A stretch of DNA of 58,528 nucleotides from Candidatus Hydrogenedentota bacterium (lineage in GTDB: Bacteria; Hydrogenedentota; Hydrogenedentia; Hydrogenedentales; CAITNO01): contig CAITNO010000125.1 of assembly GCA_903893795.1 (NCBI GenBank), forward strand, positions 1-58,528, given 5' to 3'. Below, piece after piece: positions 55,692 through 58,528 of the stretch (position 1 is its first letter; each line of letters starts with the position of its first letter). Made by a program: the position numbers and the translations under genes. A model generated the notes under the pieces. It had not been told where the DNA came from, made no database searches, and worked only from the letters and a program-made list of their open reading frames with translations.

Positions 55692-58178
55692 CTAAAACGG
55701 CAGCGGGCCAACTTCGCCGCGGGGAAGAATCGCAACAAGCTGACTGCCAATCCAGGTGGTGGTGTATTCGACACCGTCCACCGTTTCCTTTTCCTGTTTG
55801 CAGGGCAGGTCAAAGGCAACGGTTCCCGTGGCATTGATGTCGAGCGCGCCCAGTTCCAGGAAACCAGAACCCGTCCGCACCTCGCGCGCTTTGCCGTCCA
55901 CCAGCACCTTCACGGTGTCAACGTTCAGCCAACCCGGCAGGGCGATGCGGAACTGTTTCAACGGCTTCTTCGTGGTGAATGCGATGCGACCCTCCAAGGG
56001 CAGGCCGCTCTTGACGGTGATGAGTTCGTTGTCGCCGTCAAAGAGCAGATTCAAGGTCGCGGTTCCCTCCAGCGCCTCCATGCGGTGCCGCCAGCATTCG
56101 CTCATGGCATGGACCGCGCCGGAAGTTATGTCCAGCGTGGTGACAGGCCAGTCGCCCTTGTGCATGCGCGCGTTGGGCAGTTGCATGGCATAGCCGCCGA
56201 CAGAGCGCCTGACCACGTCGCGCTCTGAATCGTCGGCGGGGGTTTCCTTGTCGCGCAAGTAGGCCCGCATCTCCGTTTCAAGATGCTGGGTCGGCAGCAG
56301 CATGCTGCGCAGGTAGCGTTCGGCCATTTCGTAATACTGCGGATAACCGGCCCCACCGAGGATCAGTGCGGCGCGCACCACGTCGCCGGTCTGGTTGATT
56401 TCGCCCCGGCCGGGCACGTCCGCGGGATGGTCCGGAAACACCTCGTCACCCCATCCCCAGGAACTGAAGTAGTCGGGCACACCCACCTCCATGATGCGGC
56501 GGCAGGCCTCGAGCATGGCCGCATCATGAACCCGGACCGCATAGGCAGCGATGCCGCTCAGCGACGACGTGATGGAGTGGACATGACCGGAAGACTGGTC
56601 CATCGGCGCGAAATGGCCCTCCGGCGTGTACATCGTTTCCAGCCCGCGGCGCGCGTAGAGCCCGGCCAGCTTCATCGCCAGCGGGTCCTGTGTGCAGTCG
56701 TGGTAGGCGAGCAGCGGGTCTACCAGCCGCGTGGTGTTGGGCACGGCCACACCAAAGGCGCGGTCCTTCATGCCCAACTGCTCAACACGCTCCACCGACC
56801 AGCGTCCGTCGGCGTCGGTGATGCGGTCCAATGTTTCCAGCATGGCATGGCCCGTCTCACGCGCCCACGCGCTGTTGCGCCCCGCCACCAACGCCCAAAG
56901 GCCGTAGAGCCCCTCGCGCATGTTGTGAAACTCGATGCACCGTGCGCCGCCCTTTTCAGGGTCATAATAGGAATTCAGATGGTCCGGATTGTCAAAAGAG
57001 CTTTTCAGGTAGCGTTCGAGGATCGGCAACCCGTCCGAGGGAAAAGGCACGCCCGCCAGCAGTTCGGCTTTCATGGAGCCCACCAGGCAGCGCCCCACCA
57101 CATGCGGAATGCCGATGTTGACCGAATGAAACATCTTGCCGGTGCCGTCGGCCTGGCAATTGGCGTAGAAGAAGGGTTCGTTGTCGCGGTCACGGTCAAA
57201 GAGGCTGTTCAGATGCTGTGAGCCGAGCGCGATGGCCTCGTGCAGGTCCGTGCGCACCGGCAGGGTGGCCAGGTCGAACGGGGGCGTGGCGTCCGCCAGA
57301 AAGGTCCGCACCGTGGGCCAGGACTGGACCACCTTCGGCGCCTTCATCCGGTTCTTCATGTGCTCCTCCTGCATGTGCTTTGCGTCCTGCACGGCCTGCG
57401 TCTCCCCTGCCACACGTTCCGCGTCGCCCACTGCAAAAGTCTTTTCGATGTCTGCGCGTTCATCATCGCCAAGCGCCCGGCCATAGAGCAACACCTGCGC
57501 AATCTCGCCGTGAAAATAGCTGCGCTCCGCGCCCGCATAGTGGCGCGCACCGATGCGAAATTCCTCCATAATGGTCTTCGCCGGCGTGGCAGGACGGGTT
57601 CCTTCCAGCTTGCCGTCGATGTACAGCCGCACTGCCTCCGCTGCGCGCACCACCGCAACCACATGCGCCCCGCCGCAGGGATAGCTGTCTTCCATCTGAT
57701 CTTTCTGTCCGCCGATACGTCCCGCCCCCTCAATGCTGACCTGGTCAAACGCGGCCGATGCCTGAAACAGGTCAACGGTGAATCCGGGATCAAAATCGTC
57801 GCCCTTAACCGGACAGGCCGAACACAGCGCACCGCCTTTGGCGGGCTGCTGCGGCGCGCACACCACGACCAGCGTCCAGGTGTCCGCTTGATGCGCGAAT
57901 GCGGGAATGGTCAATACATCGTCATCCCCGTCGAAGAAGATGGCCGGACGAAGCGGTGTGTTTTCGTGGGACACCCAGCGCGGCCGCTGGGGGGCTGCGC
58001 CCAAAGCAGCGCACTCCCGTCCAGACGCCCTGCTACTCCATGACAGCACTTGGTCCCCTTCCAACTGGAGCGAGGCCTTGTCAGACGCGTCAAACCAGAG
58101 CAGAAGGCCATCGATTGAGGTCGGGGCCGGAAGAACACTCGCCAAGAATATAATGTGGGCGGCCACGAATACGGACAT
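55692..58178 (-). CDS. Secreted LamG-like lectin fused to an alpha/alpha-toroid (GH127-like) domain
   Basis: 828 residues from ATG 58178, which has AAGGAG upstream. A signal peptide (VFVAAHIIFLASVLPAPTS) is followed by a concanavalin/LamG domain (about 25-245: DGLLLWFDASDKASLQLEGD, LYIDGKLEGTRP, YFHGEIAQVLLYGRALGDDE). A linker and then a helix-rich domain from about 280 (LNSLFDRDRDNEPFFYANCQ, GRCLVGSMKAELLAG, ARCIEFHNMREGLYGLWALV, GHVHSITSSLSGIAAYAVRV) look like a six- or seven-hairpin toroid as in GH127/GH88-type enzymes. The end is beta-rich. It probably degrades plant or mucin-like glycans; the catalytic residues are not assigned. Confidence 0.8.
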   Translation of the reverse strand: MSVFVAAHIIFLASVLPAPTSIDGLLLWFDASDKASLQLEGDQVLSWSSRASGRECAALGAAPQRPRWVSHENTPLRPAIFFDGDDDVLTIPAFAHQADTWTLVVVCAPQQPAKGGALCSACPVKGDDFDPGFTVDLFQASAAFDQVSIEGAGRIGGQKDQMEDSYPCGGAHVVAVVRAAEAVRLYIDGKLEGTRPATPAKTIMEEFRIGARHYAGAERSYFHGEIAQVLLYGRALGDDERADIEKTFAVGDAERVAGETQAVQDAKHMQEEHMKNRMKAPKVVQSWPTVRTFLADATPPFDLATLPVRTDLHEAIALGSQHLNSLFDRDRDNEPFFYANCQADGTGKMFHSVNIGIPHVVGRCLVGSMKAELLAGVPFPSDGLPILERYLKSSFDNPDHLNSYYDPEKGGARCIEFHNMREGLYGLWALVAGRNSAWARETGHAMLETLDRITDADGRWSVERVEQLGMKDRAFGVAVPNTTRLVDPLLAYHDCTQDPLAMKLAGLYARRGLETMYTPEGHFAPMDQSSGHVHSITSSLSGIAAYAVRVHDAAMLEACRRIMEVGVPDYFSSWGWGDEVFPDHPADVPGRGEINQTGDVVRAALILGGAGYPQYYEMAERYLRSMLLPTQHLETEMRAYLRDKETPADDSERDVVRRSVGGYAMQLPNARMHKGDWPVTTLDITSGAVHAMSECWRHRMEALEGTATLNLLFDGDNELITVKSGLPLEGRIAFTTKKPLKQFRIALPGWLNVDTVKVLVDGKAREVRTGSGFLELGALDINATGTVAFDLPCKQEKETVDGVEYTTTWIGSQLVAILPRGEVGPLPF

Positions 58179-58366
58179 GATTGCTGCTCCTTCTTCTCGT
58201 TCCCAAGTTGTACTCGGGCACACAAGGGTCTTCTAGGCTTCGCTTCGCTGCGGGAAAACCTCTGTGGCACGGGCATCCAATTTCGCGCCGGGGACTAAGC
58301 ATAGCCTCAGGGGCACCGGCATTGCCCCTTTTTACTGCGGTGGCCATGCCGCCGCTTATCCGGTGG

Positions 58367-58409
58367 CATGGGCATCCTGCCCATGGTCCTCACGGGCGGG
58401 ACGCCCGTG
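58367..58409. repeat. Two adjacent hairpins (CATGGGC..GCCCATG and CACGGGC..GCCCGTG)
   Basis: Stems are at 58367-58373/58379-58385 and 58391-58397/58403-58409, each with a 5-nt loop. The region 58179-58440 shows no gene; it holds these and other short palindromes. Confidence 0.7.
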
Positions 58410-58458
58410 CCTGGTGTTTGGCCTTTATCTAGATTTTAGACGGTCTTTGTAAAACCCC

Positions 58459-58487
58459 TTGCTTTTTGCGTTGGTTCGTGTTAAACT
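58459..58487 (+). promoter_or_regulatory. Sigma-70-like promoter at the right edge
   Basis: TTGCTT and TAAACT are separated by 17 bp. TATACT at 58487-58492 is a second -10 candidate. The palindrome below begins at the last base of the -10 box. Confidence 0.55.
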
Positions 58488-58514
58488 ATACTCTAGCATA
58501 TATGCTAGAGTATA
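58487..58514. promoter_or_regulatory. Perfect 28-bp palindromic operator
   Basis: Each half is TATACTCTAGCATA. Located over the predicted transcription start and 7 nt before AAAGGAG at 58522-58528, it is placed to repress a plus-strand gene that starts just outside the window. Confidence 0.75.
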
Positions 58515-58528
58515 CCAACCCAAAGGAG

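Overview
The window is a GC-rich bacterial chromosome segment. It most resembles Candidatus Hydrogenedentota or a neighbouring Planctomycetes/Lentisphaerae-like lineage. This is inferred from the DUF1559-type prepilin with a terminal DGH motif, a cohesin/dockerin-like protein with duplicated DxNxDxxISLSE repeats, the many secreted beta-helix, sialidase, GH-like and toroid proteins, and short palindromic repeats scattered even inside genes. No rRNA, tRNA, CRISPR array or insertion sequence was recognised. The organism is diderm-like (LpxL-type acyltransferase, lipoproteins, SecA).

Layout. 1-5.1 kb: a frameshifted membrane-anchored protein below a ceramidase/Ntn-hydrolase fusion, then a divergent dockerin-like secreted protein. 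5.3-6.0 kb: an orphan gene. 6.1-18.5 kb: a long minus-strand run holding ileS, a GT2 glycosyltransferase, two very small genes, type I dehydroquinate dehydratase, an LpxL-like acyltransferase, a beta-CASP nuclease and an oligopeptide ABC transporter (oppBCDF without oppA). 18.8-21.3 kb: a YdeI-like protein and a beta-helix protein. 21.4-25.4 kb: a candidate module of a coiled-coil membrane protein divergent from a Clp-like AAA+ ATPase that overlaps a radical-SAM activase. 25.4-29.0 kb: a YdcF protein, a prepilin and a sialidase. 29.4-36.9 kb: secA, a transglutaminase, an ABC exporter and YjbQ. 36.9-43.1 kb: a TetR repressor with its own operator, a GH-like protein, prepilin peptidase, an MBL hydrolase and manA. 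43.3-47.8 kb: an ECF sigma factor, a zf-HC2/FecR anti-sigma factor, a 131-bp tandem repeat and a five-PASTA lipoprotein. 48.0-58.2 kb: two SGNH-type membrane proteins, a PMT-like membrane glycosyltransferase with TPRs, a small membrane protein and a LamG/toroid protein. The right edge holds a promoter with a perfect 28-bp palindrome for a gene just outside.

The two most interesting signals are as follows. First, a palindromic repeat family (core CTGGGAGCGCCGGCATCCC) occurs between genes and also in frame inside oppF and manA, and probably a relative sits in ileS. This is analogous to Rickettsia palindromic elements and adds about 18-23 residues to housekeeping proteins. Second, the coiled-coil / AAA+ / radical-SAM module has an AAA+ protein that appears to carry a degenerate first ATPase domain lacking a Walker A motif. 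Both are inferences from reading the sequence. No database searches were possible.
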